Below, piece after piece: positions 49,217-58,741 of a stretch of 64,000 nucleotides of DNA. The first letter of the stretch is position 1. Each line of letters begins with the position of its first letter. A program made the position numbers and the translations under genes. The notes beneath the pieces are model-generated. The model did no database searches and was not told the DNA's origin. It saw only the letters and a program-made list of their open reading frames with translations. This DNA is from Bifidobacterium sp. ESL0704. GTDB taxonomy: Bacteria > Actinomycetota > Actinomycetes > Actinomycetales > Bifidobacteriaceae. The stretch covers positions 2,108,001 through 2,172,000 of the forward strand of contig NZ_CP113929.1 of assembly GCF_029392075.1 (NCBI RefSeq). The letters are read 5' to 3'.

Positions 49217-50905
49217 TCACGCGGATTTTTCCTCATGATAGGACTTTTCGGTGTTGACCGACCAGACGTTCTTCTTGTCGGCGCGGCCGGTCTTGATGTT
49301 GTCGACGGCCTCCATCGCGCTGGCCATGGAATGGTCCTGGTTGTTGTAGCGGTGCTGGCCGTTGCGGCCCACGCAGTAGAGGTTGCCGAACGAATCCAGA
49401 TAGTCGATGAGCTGCGGCATCTCGTCGTAGGTGTCGAAGTAGGCGGGATACGCCTTCTTGACGTGCTCGCGGTGCGAGTCCAGCACATCCTGCGGCCCGT
49501 TGATCACGCGCATGCGAGTGAGTTCCTTGATGGCGAACGCGGTGGCCTCCTCGTCAGAGAGGTTCCAGAAGTCATCGCCCTCCTCGCAGAAGTACTCGAG
49601 GCCGACCCACACCGTGTTGTCGACGTCCTTGACGAGGTAGGGGCTCCAGTTGTTGAAAATCTGCACGCGGCCGACCTTGTAGCCCGGATCCTGCACGTAG
49701 ATCCAGCAGTCCGGCACGATCGGCGGGTTGCCGAGCGTCTTCATGTCGGTTGTATTCTTCAAGCGCAAGTGCTTCACCAAGAGGCCCACGGTGACGAAAT
49801 CGCGGTACGGCAGGCCGTTGGCGATGCGCTTCATGTCTGCCGGCACGTCCTCGGAGGTCGTGGCGATTTCCTTGGATGCGGAAGTATTCGCGGCTTCGGA
49901 ACCGTCGACGGCCTTTCCGCCTTCATCCTCTTTCGCGGCACGATCGATGGCGTTGACCAGATCCTTAACCGGCATGGAGCTGATGAAATCATCCGCCGCC
50001 AGTTCGGTGCGCGCACCCTTGTCATCGACGTACACGACCGAGGCGATCGATCCGTCATCCTTCTGACGCAGCTCGACTACGTTCGCATCGGTGATGACCT
50101 TGCCGCCATTGTCAACGACCTGTCCCTCGACGATCTCCCAGAGCTGGCCCGGACCGAGCTTCGGGTACCAGAATTCCTCGATCAGCGAGGTCTCCACCTT
50201 GCTGGAGTCGCGCTTCTGCGGACGCATCTTGGCAATCGCGTTCTTCAGCACCGTGATCACGGACAGGCCGCGCACGCGCTGGGCGCCCCAGTCCGCCGAA
50301 ATCTCGGCGGGCGTACGGCCCCAGACCTTGGTGGTGTAGCCCTCGAAGAACATCGAATAGAGTTGACGGCCGAAACGGTTGATATAGAAGTTCTCGAGAT
50401 TGTCTTCAGGAAGCTTGTGAATCATGGACCAGAGGTAGCTGAACCCGGCCTTCAGCGTCAGCTTCAGACCCAGCGCCTTGAAGAGGCCGGCGGAAAGCGA
50501 AATCGGATAATCCAGGAAATGCTGGTTCCAGAAGATGCGGGAGACACGGTGACGCTTCAACATCACCACATCCGTCTTCTCCGGATCCGGGCCGCCCGGC
50601 TCGAGGTCATGATGTCGTCCGAGCTTCTTGTCATCGTACGATGGCGCGCCCTGCAACGGCATGATGTTCTTCCACCAATCCATCACGCGGTCGTCCTTGG
50701 AGAAGAAACGATGACCGCCGATATCCATGCGGTTGCCGTTGTGCTTCACCGTGCGCGAAATACCACCGAACTCGCGCGTCGCCTCCAACACCGTCACATC
50801 ATATTTGCTGGCTCCGCCGTCCTTCAGCAGTTCCCAAGCCGCAGTCAGACCCGCAGGCCCGCCGCCGATAATCACCACAGACTTCTTGTCAGCACCCTCA
50901 GCCAC
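49217..50905 (-). CDS. FAD-dependent oxidoreductase (protoporphyrinogen oxidase/UDP-galactopyranose mutase-like)
   Basis: 562 residues. A Rossmann FAD motif at the start ([18 protein letters not shown]) is followed by [22 protein letters not shown], the pattern of amine-oxidase-fold flavoproteins. The conserved C-terminus ([20 protein letters not shown]) closes the FAD site. Such proteins often sit in cell-wall polysaccharide gene sets; no glycosyltransferase is adjacent here, so the substrate is unknown. A Glu/Ala/Ser-rich insert of ~35 residues lies near 345-380. The start is GTG with GGGGAGG five bases upstream. Confidence 0.8.
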   Translation of the reverse strand: MAEGADKKSVVIIGGGPAGLTAAWELLKDGGASKYDVTVLEATREFGGISRTVKHNGNRMDIGGHRFFSKDDRVMDWWKNIMPLQGAPSYDDKKLGRHHDLEPGGPDPEKTDVVMLKRHRVSRIFWNQHFLDYPISLSAGLFKALGLKLTLKAGFSYLWSMIHKLPEDNLENFYINRFGRQLYSMFFEGYTTKVWGRTPAEISADWGAQRVRGLSVITVLKNAIAKMRPQKRDSSKVETSLIEEFWYPKLGPGQLWEIVEGQVVDNGGKVITDANVVELRQKDDGSIASVVYVDDKGARTELAADDFISSMPVKDLVNAIDRAAKEDEGGKAVDGSEAANTSASKEIATTSEDVPADMKRIANGLPYRDFVTVGLLVKHLRLKNTTDMKTLGNPPIVPDCWIYVQDPGYKVGRVQIFNNWSPYLVKDVDNTVWVGLEYFCEEGDDFWNLSDEEATAFAIKELTRMRVINGPQDVLDSHREHVKKAYPAYFDTYDEMPQLIDYLDSFGNLYCVGRNGQHRYNNQDHSMASAMEAVDNIKTGRADKKNVWSVNTEKSYHEEKSA

Positions 50906-51135
50906 AACAGCCTCCCCAAAAAAATACTTATTTTGAAGCCAATACGCCCCATACACAAATCAAAACCAGCCTACACGAACGCGCAAACCAGCACCATCAT
51001 TGTCTAAAAACATACACGAACCATCTGCATGTTTGCTGAAAATATTCGCTTAAAAGCGCTTCAGAACCCCGACATCGGCCCAGTCGACTCCTAGCAGATT
51101 CTAAGGCTGAGGCCTGGAAGGGGAAGATATGCTTT

Positions 51136-51257
51136 GCTCGGGCGTAAAGACTTGGCCTGTGCAAAATTGGAAATTTTGCCTTCGCGCTCGATACATCGCG
51201 CTCACTTCGCCTACGAAAAGCCCACAGGGCTTTCCGCTTAACGGCTCAGCCCGGAGC
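51136..51257. ncRNA. Candidate structured element, copy 1
   Basis: Outer stem GCTCGGGC/GCCCGGAGC (one bulge) encloses a hairpin GCAAAATT/AATTTTGC, the conserved core TACATCGCGCTCA, and a second hairpin AAGCCCACAGGGCTT followed by CGCTTAACGGCTCA. Copies 2 and 3 share the core but use other outer-stem sequences. It lies between the DUF2469 and FAD-oxidoreductase genes, both on the minus strand; the functional strand is not known. Confidence 0.5.
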
Positions 51258-51309
51258 GTGTCGAACAATGTATGTCCCACCCTCCCGAACCGTCATAAGC
51301 GCTAAAGAA

Positions 51310-51624
51310 TCATGTCAGAGAATCGGGAATATCGATGTCGGTCTTCTGCACTTCCTCTACGTTGACATCCTTGAACGTGACAATCCGCACGTTCTTGACG
51401 AATCGCGAGGAACGATAGACGTCCCAGACCCACGCATCCGTAAGCTGTACGTCAAAATAAACGTCCTGACCGGCGGAACGCACGTTGAAATCGACCTTGT
51501 TGGCCAAATAGAAACGACGCTCTGTCTCCACAACGTAAGTGAACAGCTTGATAACGTCACGATATTCCTTGTAAAGCGCCAATTCGGCGTTCATCTCGTA
51601 ATCGTCGAGATCTTCAGCGCTCAC
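51310..51624 (-). CDS. DUF2469 family protein
   Basis: 104 residues, a full match to the actinobacterial DUF2469 pattern: MSAEDLDDYEMNAELALYKE, YVVETERRFYLANKVDF, TDAWVWDVYR, RFVKNVRIVTFKDVNVEE. Function is unknown. Its start overlaps the stop of the upstream GNAT gene by four bases, so they are co-translated. Confidence 0.92.
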   Translation of the reverse strand: MSAEDLDDYEMNAELALYKEYRDVIKLFTYVVETERRFYLANKVDFNVRSAGQDVYFDVQLTDAWVWDVYRSSRFVKNVRIVTFKDVNVEEVQKTDIDIPDSLT

Positions 51625-52814
51625 TGAACGCTACCCCCTGCTTTGTCGTTTTTGGAATCGGCCGTCTTGTCGACGTCGCCTTTTTTCTGCCCGGTATGTC
51701 CAAGATTACGCCACCAGGCCTTTTTGGATTTCTTGCTTTGTGTGGCGGAAAAGGGCCATGACGTTTCATCGGAATCGTCATTTTTATGCTTCTGACCATC
51801 GTGCTCCGACGCCGCAGAAGAGTCGTTTCCGCGAGCCGTGACCGCACCTGTTGTATCAGACTTGGAGCCAGCGGACGCCGAAGCAGCGCCATCGGTGGAT
51901 TGGCCGCCTGCAATCTTACCGTCTCCCTGTTCACGTTTGGCCGCTCGAGTGTCGCTCCCACCCGTCTCCCCACAGCTGGCATCGGGAACCGAAATGTCGT
52001 CTTTGTTGTTCCGAGACCGGTGCTGTTGGATTTCGATGGAATGCTCACGCGCCGCCATAGCCTCCTTGACACCGGGATTGCCCTCGATGACATGCATACC
52101 GAAGGCGTCGAGCGAACGGATGGGGTCATATTCATCGACAAGCGTATCAAGAACTATCAAATCCTGATACTTTCCGATAGAGGCGTCCCACAGCGAATCG
52201 CGGGAGGTGCCTGACTTGATGAAGCCCAGAGACTGGTAGACCGAGAGGGTGCGGGCGCTTTTCTCCGGTACCGCCACCCAAATACGATGCATTCCCAAAC
52301 CCACCGGGGTGGAAGCGAACCCGTAGGTCATCACTCGGGGCATCGCGTCGCGCGAATAGCCGCGGCCACGGTAATCCTTGCCGAGCATCACCTGGATACG
52401 AGCCGAACGCGCCCAGCCGTCGATGTCGATCAGGAAAATCATGCCGATGACGTTGTCGGTCTCCTCGGCATCGATTTTGCCGTCGGCGTCATGGTCCGAA
52501 TCGGTCAGAATGGTCCAGGCCATCGTGCGCCGGGCCTCGGGATCGCCGACTCCGGATTCAGACGCGGCAATGCCGTTGACCCATGCCACCGAACGCTTGA
52601 CCCAAGCTTGGACGACGGCGCGCTCGGACTGCTTGTCTTTGCCGGTGTCGCCGGAAGCGTTGAAATAAACCTCAAGCTGATCGAGCTTCGGCAGATCATC
52701 AAGGGTCGCGGGGCGCAGATGCACCATCTCACCACGAATCTCCGGTATGACGATACGTTCCGGCAGTTGACGCGGCGTTGCATCCACTACAGGAATTTCG
52801 GAGTTTTCAGACAT
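51621..52814 (-). CDS. GNAT-family N-acetyltransferase with a long low-complexity C-terminus
   Basis: About 397 residues. The GNAT domain (about 28-215) resembles RimJ/RimL: VHLRPATLDDLPKLDQLE, VIGMIFLIDIDGWARSARIQ, MLGKDYRGRGYSRDAMPRVM (the acetyl-CoA loop) and LSVYQSLGFIKSGTSRD. It then has an interdomain part and ~150 polar residues rich in Ser, Asp, Lys and Gly. The substrate is probably a protein N-terminus, by family only. The ATG at 52814 follows GGAGG; a GTG six bases upstream is also possible. Confidence 0.8.
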   Translation of the reverse strand: MSENSEIPVVDATPRQLPERIVIPEIRGEMVHLRPATLDDLPKLDQLEVYFNASGDTGKDKQSERAVVQAWVKRSVAWVNGIAASESGVGDPEARRTMAWTILTDSDHDADGKIDAEETDNVIGMIFLIDIDGWARSARIQVMLGKDYRGRGYSRDAMPRVMTYGFASTPVGLGMHRIWVAVPEKSARTLSVYQSLGFIKSGTSRDSLWDASIGKYQDLIVLDTLVDEYDPIRSLDAFGMHVIEGNPGVKEAMAAREHSIEIQQHRSRNNKDDISVPDASCGETGGSDTRAAKREQGDGKIAGGQSTDGAASASAGSKSDTTGAVTARGNDSSAASEHDGQKHKNDDSDETSWPFSATQSKKSKKAWWRNLGHTGQKKGDVDKTADSKNDKAGGSVQ

Positions 52815-52965
52815 AGTCACTCACCCTCCAACGAACATGAGACATACCTTAAGATAAGGATAGTGTATTCGACTGACGAGAGCGAAAGCCATACAAGACC
52901 ACGGCCATCTGTCGATTGAAGATGGAATACATCGTGGTTGCGAGGCCAAAAGGACATTGCCGCAC

Positions 52966-53007
52966 GCCAATGGCCTCGTGACCGGTTCAAGCCACGAGGC
53001 CATTGGC
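52966..53007. terminator. Long hairpin 3' of the semialdehyde dehydrogenase gene
   Basis: A perfect 15-bp stem GCCAATGGCCTCGTG/CACGAGGCCATTGGC with a 12-base loop. There is no T-run directly after it, so it may be an attenuating or 3'-protecting hairpin rather than a classic terminator. Confidence 0.55.
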
Positions 53008-53118
53008 AACCATGCCGAGCCGCCGTTACCATCGGCTGGCGCAAACACCGTCGATGATTACCGCAAACAACGGCTCCTAGCAATCACACTTGGCAATCGT
53101 CTTCAGCGACGGCTTTCG

Positions 53119-53157
53119 GCAATCGCTTCGGTAATCGCTTCGGTAATCGCTTCGGCG
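53119..53157. repeat. 12-bp tandem repeat (GTAATCGCTTCG)
   Basis: Three adjacent copies, the first with GCAATCGCTTCG, just 3' of the dehydrogenase stop. Confidence 0.8.
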
Positions 53158-53164
53158 ACCGCTC

Positions 53165-54634
53165 TCAGCGCTCAAACCGACCCTGCTTATATTGCGCGGT
53201 GACCACCTTGCGATGGGTATAGAACTCCACGGAATCCTTGCCGTTGGCGTGCAAATCGCCGTAGAACGAATTCTTCCAACCAGAGAAGGCATAGAAGGCG
53301 ACAGGCGCTGGAACGCCGAGGTTGACGCCAAGCATACCGGCGTCGATGTTCTCACGGAAGTAGCGGATGGCGTCAGCGCTGTTGGTAAACAGGCATGCCC
53401 CGTTGGCCAACTTGCTGCTGTTGGCCACGCTTACGGCTTCCGGCAGATCCTTGACCCTGATGATGTCAACGACCGGGGCGAAGATCTCGTCGGTCCAGAT
53501 CGACATGTCCGTCGTCACGCCGTCGAAAATCGTGGGCCCGACGAAGTAGCCCTCGCTCGGCAGGTTCTCACGACCGTCGAGCAGCAGCTTGGCGCCGGCC
53601 TTCACACCGGCATCGATGTAGTTGAATGTGCGCTGCTGGGCCTCTTTGCGGATGACCGGGCCCATGAAGTAATCATCCTCGCAGGTGTTGCCCATCGAAA
53701 GTTTCGAAGCCGCGTTGACGAATTTCGAGACGAACTCGTCGGCAACGGATTCCTGAACGACGATGACGGAACCGGCCATGCAACGCTCACCGGCGGAACC
53801 GAAGCCGCCGCCGATGGTCTTCTCCACCGCGTCATCGATGTCGGCGTCGGCCAGGATGATGCTGTGGTTCTTGGCACCGGTCAGGGCCTGGACACGTTTC
53901 ATATTGTCGGTGCCGGTCTTGTAGACGTAACGGCCCACCGGCTCGGAGCCGACGAACGAGATCGCCTTGACCGTCGGGTTCTCCAACAAGCCGTTGACCA
54001 CGTCCTTGCTGCCCTGAACGATGTTGAGCACACCGGCCGGCACGCCCGCCTCGACGGTGAGATCGACGACCTTGCCGACCAGATTCGGGGTTTTCTCGGA
54101 AGGCTTCAAGACCATGGTGTTGCCGCAGGCGATGGCCATCGGGAACATCCAGAACGGCACCATCATCGGGAAGTTGAACGGGCAGATGCCGCCGCACACG
54201 CCGATCGGATAACGGTAATTGGTCACTTCCACATCCGTGGCGACCGTCGAAAGGCTGTCGCCCATCAGCAGGTTCGGGATGCTGGCCGCGTGCATCACGT
54301 TCTCGATGCCGCGCCCGACCTCGCCCAGCGCCTCGGCGTGGTTCTTGCCGTTCTCCAAGGTGATGATGTCGGCCAGTTCGTCCTGATGCTGCTCAAGCAG
54401 CTGCTCGAGGCGGAAGAGGATGCGGGCACGCTTGGTCACCGATGTCCGGCTCCAGGTCTTGAACGCCTCGGCCGCGTTATCGACCGCGGCGTCGAGTTCG
54501 GCGCGCGTGCTCAGCGGCACCTTCGCGATGACCTCACCGGTCGAGGGATTGAAGACGTCGAGCATATCCGTCGACGAGCTTTGCACCCATTGCCCTCCGA
54601 CGAAGTTCTTGATGATTTTTACTTCATTGGCCAT
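53165..54634 (-). CDS. mmsA: CoA-acylating methylmalonate-semialdehyde-type dehydrogenase
   Basis: 489 residues of the ALDH6 family: [41 protein letters not shown], and the catalytic Cys in [12 protein letters not shown]. These enzymes oxidise methylmalonate or malonate semialdehyde with NAD and CoA (valine or inositol breakdown). It is divergent from an IclR regulator and near a hydroxyacyl-CoA-type dehydrogenase, suggesting a small catabolic module. The ATG at 54634 follows AAAGGAG with seven bases between. The true substrate is not determined. Confidence 0.85.
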   Translation of the reverse strand: MANEVKIIKNFVGGQWVQSSSTDMLDVFNPSTGEVIAKVPLSTRAELDAAVDNAAEAFKTWSRTSVTKRARILFRLEQLLEQHQDELADIITLENGKNHAEALGEVGRGIENVMHAASIPNLLMGDSLSTVATDVEVTNYRYPIGVCGGICPFNFPMMVPFWMFPMAIACGNTMVLKPSEKTPNLVGKVVDLTVEAGVPAGVLNIVQGSKDVVNGLLENPTVKAISFVGSEPVGRYVYKTGTDNMKRVQALTGAKNHSIILADADIDDAVEKTIGGGFGSAGERCMAGSVIVVQESVADEFVSKFVNAASKLSMGNTCEDDYFMGPVIRKEAQQRTFNYIDAGVKAGAKLLLDGRENLPSEGYFVGPTIFDGVTTDMSIWTDEIFAPVVDIIRVKDLPEAVSVANSSKLANGACLFTNSADAIRYFRENIDAGMLGVNLGVPAPVAFYAFSGWKNSFYGDLHANGKDSVEFYTHRKVVTAQYKQGRFER

Positions 54635-54663
54635 TTCCATACTCCTTTGTGATGGATAATATT

Positions 54664-54683
54664 TGTCCGGACATATCGTCTGA
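54664..54683. promoter_or_regulatory. Candidate IclR operator between divergent genes
   Basis: A perfect 10-bp palindrome TGTCCGGACA at 54664 with a degraded half copy (GTCTGAACAT) right after it. The site is in the 175-base gap between mmsA and the IclR gene, 30 bases before the mmsA start, where an IclR repressor or activator would be expected to bind. Confidence 0.4.
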
Positions 54684-54809
54684 ACATCATGCCGTGTGGC
54701 AAAAGTCATTGTAAATAAAAAATCTCACAAAATACACTATTCTATGTATGTAGACGCGGTTCATAAACAAAGATGTCTGAAAAGCGCCGTTGAAAGGAAG
54801 GAGGCTGCG

Positions 54810-55604
54810 ATGGAGCAGCAACAACACCATACGAACGTTGACCCGGGCGGAGTGAAACCGGTAAAATCCGCCGCGAGAACCGTACTGATTCTCGAATACC
54901 TCGCCAAACACGCGGAGTCGCCCAGCACGTTGTCCGAGCTTTCCGCCGCCATCAAGGCTCCGCGCAGCAGCACCTACGCGTTGCTGCGCACGCTGATCGA
55001 TTACGGATGGATTCGCTCTGACCACCCCGGCAACCTTTACCGACTCAACCTGCGCACGCTTCTAGTCGGGGAATCCTACCTTGACGCCGATCCCTACGTG
55101 CGTATCGTACGGCCGGTATTGGCGGACCTGAGCCGCAAAGTGACCGGAACATTCAACATGTCGCGCATGGACGACAACCGCATGGTCTATCTGCTCACCC
55201 AAGAGTCACGAAGGGATTCCACGCTGTTGCCGAGGATCGGACGCTGGCTGCCCACCTACGCCACCGGGTCGGGCAAAGCGCTGCTCGCCATTCGCGGCAA
55301 GGCCGATATCCCGGCGAAACGGCCGCCTATCACCTCGAAAACCATCACGGATCTCAAGGAACTGATGGCCGACCTCAACGCCACCAGACAACGCGGCTAC
55401 GGGCTGGAGGTCGACGAAAACAACCTCGGCTACTCCTGTGTCGCCGTGGTGCTGCGCTACCAGTCGCCGCCGCAGGACGCCATCAGCTGCACGCTGAAAA
55501 CGCGGGATTTCACAGAGAAACGGCGGCGGACCATCATCGATGCGCTGATGGAGGCGCGGGACAAAATCGAGAAGGCCGCGCCGCTGCCGGGCACCTGGTA
55601 CTGA
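54810..55604 (+). CDS. IclR-family transcriptional regulator
   Basis: 264 residues: an N-terminal winged helix (SAARTVLILEYLAKHAES, LSELSAAIKAPRSSTYALLRTL) and a C-terminal effector domain with YATGSGKALLAI, RGYGLEVDENNLGYSCVAV. IclR proteins respond to small carboxylates; by position this one should control the dehydrogenase genes on either side. The start at 54810 has AAGGAGG five bases upstream; a longer frame from 54696 overlaps the divergent promoter and is rejected. Confidence 0.88.
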   Translation: MEQQQHHTNVDPGGVKPVKSAARTVLILEYLAKHAESPSTLSELSAAIKAPRSSTYALLRTLIDYGWIRSDHPGNLYRLNLRTLLVGESYLDADPYVRIVRPVLADLSRKVTGTFNMSRMDDNRMVYLLTQESRRDSTLLPRIGRWLPTYATGSGKALLAIRGKADIPAKRPPITSKTITDLKELMADLNATRQRGYGLEVDENNLGYSCVAVVLRYQSPPQDAISCTLKTRDFTEKRRRTIIDALMEARDKIEKAAPLPGTWY

Positions 55605-55748
55605 AACGCGGCAGAAAGCTCGGCAATAAAGCTGGGCCATAGAACAAAGGCCGGTGGCGTTGCCTGCCCCAGCGCCATTCAAAAGCGCTGAATGCAGGAA
55701 GCCGCCACCGGCCTTAACAAGGAAGTTCTATCAAGCCAATCGGTTGAT

Positions 55749-56696
55749 TTACTTCTCCGCCTCCCTTTGGTCACGGGCAAGGTCTTCCATCAGGATGCGA
55801 TCGCGGGCGCGGATGGCCTCCGTGGCCTTGTCGCCGCTCCAGTCGTAGAAGCCCTGGCCGGTCTTGGCACCCAGATTGCCCTGCTCGACCTTCTCCTTCA
55901 GAGCCGGATCCTCGCCGGTGTTGTTGGCCAGATCGTCATAGAGATACTTCGAGATGTTGTCGAAGACGTCGAGGCCGCCCTGATCGATGCCCTCCAGCGG
56001 GCCGACGATGGACCAACGACGTCCGAGGCTGTACTTCATGATGTCGTCGACGGCCTCCGGGGTGGCGATGCCGCGGCGGACGATCTCGTTCTCCTCGCGG
56101 ATGACGGCCATCTGCAGGCGGTTGCCGACGAAGCCCAGCGACTCGACTTTCAGCGGCACGGCGTGCTTGCCGAGGCTGTTCATCAGGTCGACCGTGACGT
56201 CGACGGTTTCCTGGCTGGTGTTCTCGCCGGGCACGACTTCGACCAGCGGCATGAGCTGGACGGGATTCCAGTAGTGGGCCACCACGAAGCGTTCGGGATG
56301 CTTGAGGTTCTTGGCAATCGCGCTGGGGCTCAGACCGGAGGTATTGGTCGCCAGAATGGTGTCATCGTCCACCACGGCTTCGGCCTTCTCCCACGATTCC
56401 TGCTTGACCTGAAGGTTCTCGAACACGCATTCGGCGATGTAGTCGACGCCGGCAAGATCGGCGTAATCGGTTGTGGGATGCACACGCGCCATGATCGCGT
56501 CCTTGTCTTCCTTGGCCACGCCACCTTCAATCATGGTGGTCAGGTCGCGGTCAATCAGGGAAAGGCCACGCTTCAGCGCTTCGTCGGTGGCATCGACCAT
56601 GGTCACGTTATAGCCGTGAATGGCGAATTCCATCGCGGCGGCATGACCCATGGTGCCCGCTCCGAGCTGGCCGATCCTGTTTCCTATCGTTTTCAT
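55749..56696 (-). CDS. 3-hydroxyacyl-CoA dehydrogenase family protein
   Basis: 315 residues. The N-terminal NAD fold starts IGNRIGQLGAGTMGHAAAMEF. The middle has ATNTSGLSPSAIAKNL and AHYWNPVQLMPLVEVVPG, and the C-terminal domain GFVGNRLQMAVIREENEIV. The NPVQLMPLVEVV text is nearer to L-carnitine or L-gulonate dehydrogenases than to fatty-acid enzymes. The ATG follows AAAGGAG. It lies in the module with mmsA and the IclR gene and may supply the semialdehyde by oxidising a hydroxy acid (inference). Confidence 0.78.
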   Translation of the reverse strand: MKTIGNRIGQLGAGTMGHAAAMEFAIHGYNVTMVDATDEALKRGLSLIDRDLTTMIEGGVAKEDKDAIMARVHPTTDYADLAGVDYIAECVFENLQVKQESWEKAEAVVDDDTILATNTSGLSPSAIAKNLKHPERFVVAHYWNPVQLMPLVEVVPGENTSQETVDVTVDLMNSLGKHAVPLKVESLGFVGNRLQMAVIREENEIVRRGIATPEAVDDIMKYSLGRRWSIVGPLEGIDQGGLDVFDNISKYLYDDLANNTGEDPALKEKVEQGNLGAKTGQGFYDWSGDKATEAIRARDRILMEDLARDQREAEK

Positions 56697-56800
56697 TGTT
56701 AGCTCCTTTGCTTCAAACCGATTTTGTTGTTCTTGCGTTAAGGCCCATCGTTGTGGCCTTAACGCGGTCCGCAAACACTTGGCGGCACCGATAGAATCGT

Positions 56801-56841
56801 CAAGCGTTCGAGGTAATTGCCATGCTATTAAAGCGTTCGGG
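56801..56841. repeat. Paired AAGCGTTCG motif upstream of the dehydrogenase
   Basis: CAAGCGTTCGAGG at 56801 and TAAAGCGTTCGGG at 56829 share AAGCGTTCG about 29-30 bp apart, roughly three helical turns, upstream of the hydroxyacyl-CoA-type dehydrogenase. They could be operator half-sites. Confidence 0.3.
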
Positions 56842-57026
56842 AAATGCCTTATTGTTTAGCCTGCAGCATGATTATTTGACATTTCAGAAATTCATCGGTT
56901 TGTGGCAAGAAATGGCCATATCCGCTCACCCGTCAGCCAGGCCTTCAACATACCCAATATCAACGAAAGGCTGGCCGGAAGGGCATGCGCCTGTAATGAC
57001 CCAAACAAAAAGGTGAAACCCCTTAC

Positions 57027-57103
57027 GGGATTCCACCTTCATGTTTCGTACATCGCGCTCAATTAGCTACGTGAAGCCCACTGGGCTTGGTTGCAGGAAT
57101 CCC
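57027..57103. ncRNA. Candidate structured element, copy 3 (short form)
   Basis: A perfect outer stem GGGATTCC/GGAATCCC encloses TACATCGCGCTCA and the hairpin AAGCCCACTGGGCTT. It lacks the GCAAA hairpin seen in copies 1 and 2. It is adjacent to copy 2. Confidence 0.45.
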
Positions 57104-57116
57104 ACTCACCAAGCAA

Positions 57117-57219
57117 GAACTCGCACGCAAACCAAAGGTTTGCCTTCGCGCTCGTACATCGCGCTCACTGAGCCTACGAAAAGCCCACTGGGCTTTTCGC
57201 TTAACGGCTCAGCGAGTTC
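57117..57219. ncRNA. Candidate structured element, copy 2
   Basis: A perfect outer stem GAACTCGC/GCGAGTTC encloses the hairpin GCAAACC/GGTTTGC, the core TACATCGCGCTCA, and the hairpin AAAAGCCCACTGGGCTTTT with CGCTTAACGGCTCA. The right arm of the outer stem overlaps the last bases of gatB, including two bases of its stop codon, so on the minus strand it would form the 3' end of the gatCAB message. Confidence 0.5.
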
Positions 57220-58717
57220 AGCCTTTCATCTTTTTGATGACCAGAGCGCTCACGGCCTTGGCATCGGCCTGACCGTGAGTGGCACGCATAACGGCGCCGA
57301 TGATGGCGCCCATCGGCTTCATGTTGCCGCTCTTGAGCTTCTCGGCCACATCCGGGTTGGCGGCAAGCGCCTCATCAATCGCCTTGTCGAGCGCACCATC
57401 GTCGGAAACGACCTGATAGTTGTGCTTCTTGACGACCTCATCAGGGGTGCCTTCGCCGTCCAGCACGCCGGTGACGGTCTGCTTGGCGAGCTTGTCGTTG
57501 AGCTTGCCTGCGGCGACGAGCTTCTCGACCTCGGCCACGTCGGCCGGGGTGATCGGCAGCTCTTCAAGCGAGACGCTGCGCTCGTTTGCGACGCGGGAGA
57601 TCTCGCCAAGCCACCACTTGCGGGCGCCGGCAGCCGAGGCACCGTCCTTGACGGTCTCTTCGACCAGGTCGAGCGCGTCGGCGTTGATCAGGTCGCGCAT
57701 CTGCAGATCGGTCAGGTTCCATTCCTTCTGCAGGCGGGCACGACGCTCGCGCGGCATCTCCGGCATGGTCTTGGCAATCTCGTCGATGTGCTCCTGCGTG
57801 ATGTGCAGCATCACGAGGTCGGGATCGGGGAAGTAACGGTAATCGTTGGCATCGGACTTTACTCTGCCGCCAGCGGTGGTCTGCGTGGCCTCGTCCCAGT
57901 GGCGGGTCTCCTGCAGAATCTCGCCGCCCTCGTCGAGGATGGCCGCCTGACGGCGAATCTCGTACTGCAAGGTCTTCTTGATGCCACGGAACGTGTTGAC
58001 GTTCTTGGTCTCCGAACGGGTGCCGAGCTCCTTAGTGCCCTTCTTGCGCAGTGAGATGTTGACGTCGGCGCGCATGTTGCCTTGCTCCATGCGGCCATGG
58101 GAAATGCCCAGGGCGCGCACGATGTCGCGGATGGCGCGCATGTAGGCGTCCGCAATCTCCGGGACGCGGTCGCCGCCGCCCTCGACAGGCTTGGTGACGA
58201 TCTCGATCAGCGGGACGCCGGCACGGTTGTAATCGACCAGCGAGTGGTCCGCGCCCTCGATACGGCCGTCGGCGCCACCAACGTGGGTGTTCTTGCCGGC
58301 GTCGTCCTCGATGTGGGCGCGCTCGATCGGCACGCGGAAGGTGGTGCCATCGTCGAGCTCGACGTCGAGATAGCCGTTGCCGTTGGTCGGCTTGTCGAAC
58401 TGCGAGATCTGATAGTCGCGCGGCATATCCGGGTAGAAGTAGTTCTTGCGGGCGAACTGGCTCCACTCGTGGATCTCACAGTGCAGCGCCAGACCCAGCT
58501 TGATCGCGAAGTCGACGGCGGTCTTGTTGACCACCGGCAGGCTTCCGGGCAGGCCGAGGCTCACCGGGGTGAGCTCCGTGTTCGGCTCCGCGCCGAACTC
58601 CTCGTGCGCCGGGCAGAACAGCTTGGTCTGCGTGCACAGCTCGACGTGGGTTTCCAGACCGAATACCGGGTCAAATTCCTTGACGGCATCGGAATACTTC
58701 ATCAATTTTTCAGCCAT
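57218..58717 (-). CDS. gatB: Aspartyl/glutamyl-tRNA amidotransferase subunit B
   Basis: Kinase/tRNA-binding subunit that activates Glu-tRNA-Gln and Asp-tRNA-Asn. 499 residues: [59 protein letters not shown], and the C-terminal YqeY-like helices. The ATG follows AAGGAGAAAC. It comes 24 bases after gatA in the operon. Confidence 0.97.
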   Translation of the reverse strand: MAEKLMKYSDAVKEFDPVFGLETHVELCTQTKLFCPAHEEFGAEPNTELTPVSLGLPGSLPVVNKTAVDFAIKLGLALHCEIHEWSQFARKNYFYPDMPRDYQISQFDKPTNGNGYLDVELDDGTTFRVPIERAHIEDDAGKNTHVGGADGRIEGADHSLVDYNRAGVPLIEIVTKPVEGGGDRVPEIADAYMRAIRDIVRALGISHGRMEQGNMRADVNISLRKKGTKELGTRSETKNVNTFRGIKKTLQYEIRRQAAILDEGGEILQETRHWDEATQTTAGGRVKSDANDYRYFPDPDLVMLHITQEHIDEIAKTMPEMPRERRARLQKEWNLTDLQMRDLINADALDLVEETVKDGASAAGARKWWLGEISRVANERSVSLEELPITPADVAEVEKLVAAGKLNDKLAKQTVTGVLDGEGTPDEVVKKHNYQVVSDDGALDKAIDEALAANPDVAEKLKSGNMKPMGAIIGAVMRATHGQADAKAVSALVIKKMKG

Positions 58718-58741
58718 GATTTGTTTCTCCTTGCCGTCCGA

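Noticed and set aside
51060..51260. tmRNA, RNase P RNA or 6S RNA in the gap before the FAD oxidoreductase
   Set aside because: None of the conserved core sequences of those RNAs is present; the structure fits the three-copy element instead.
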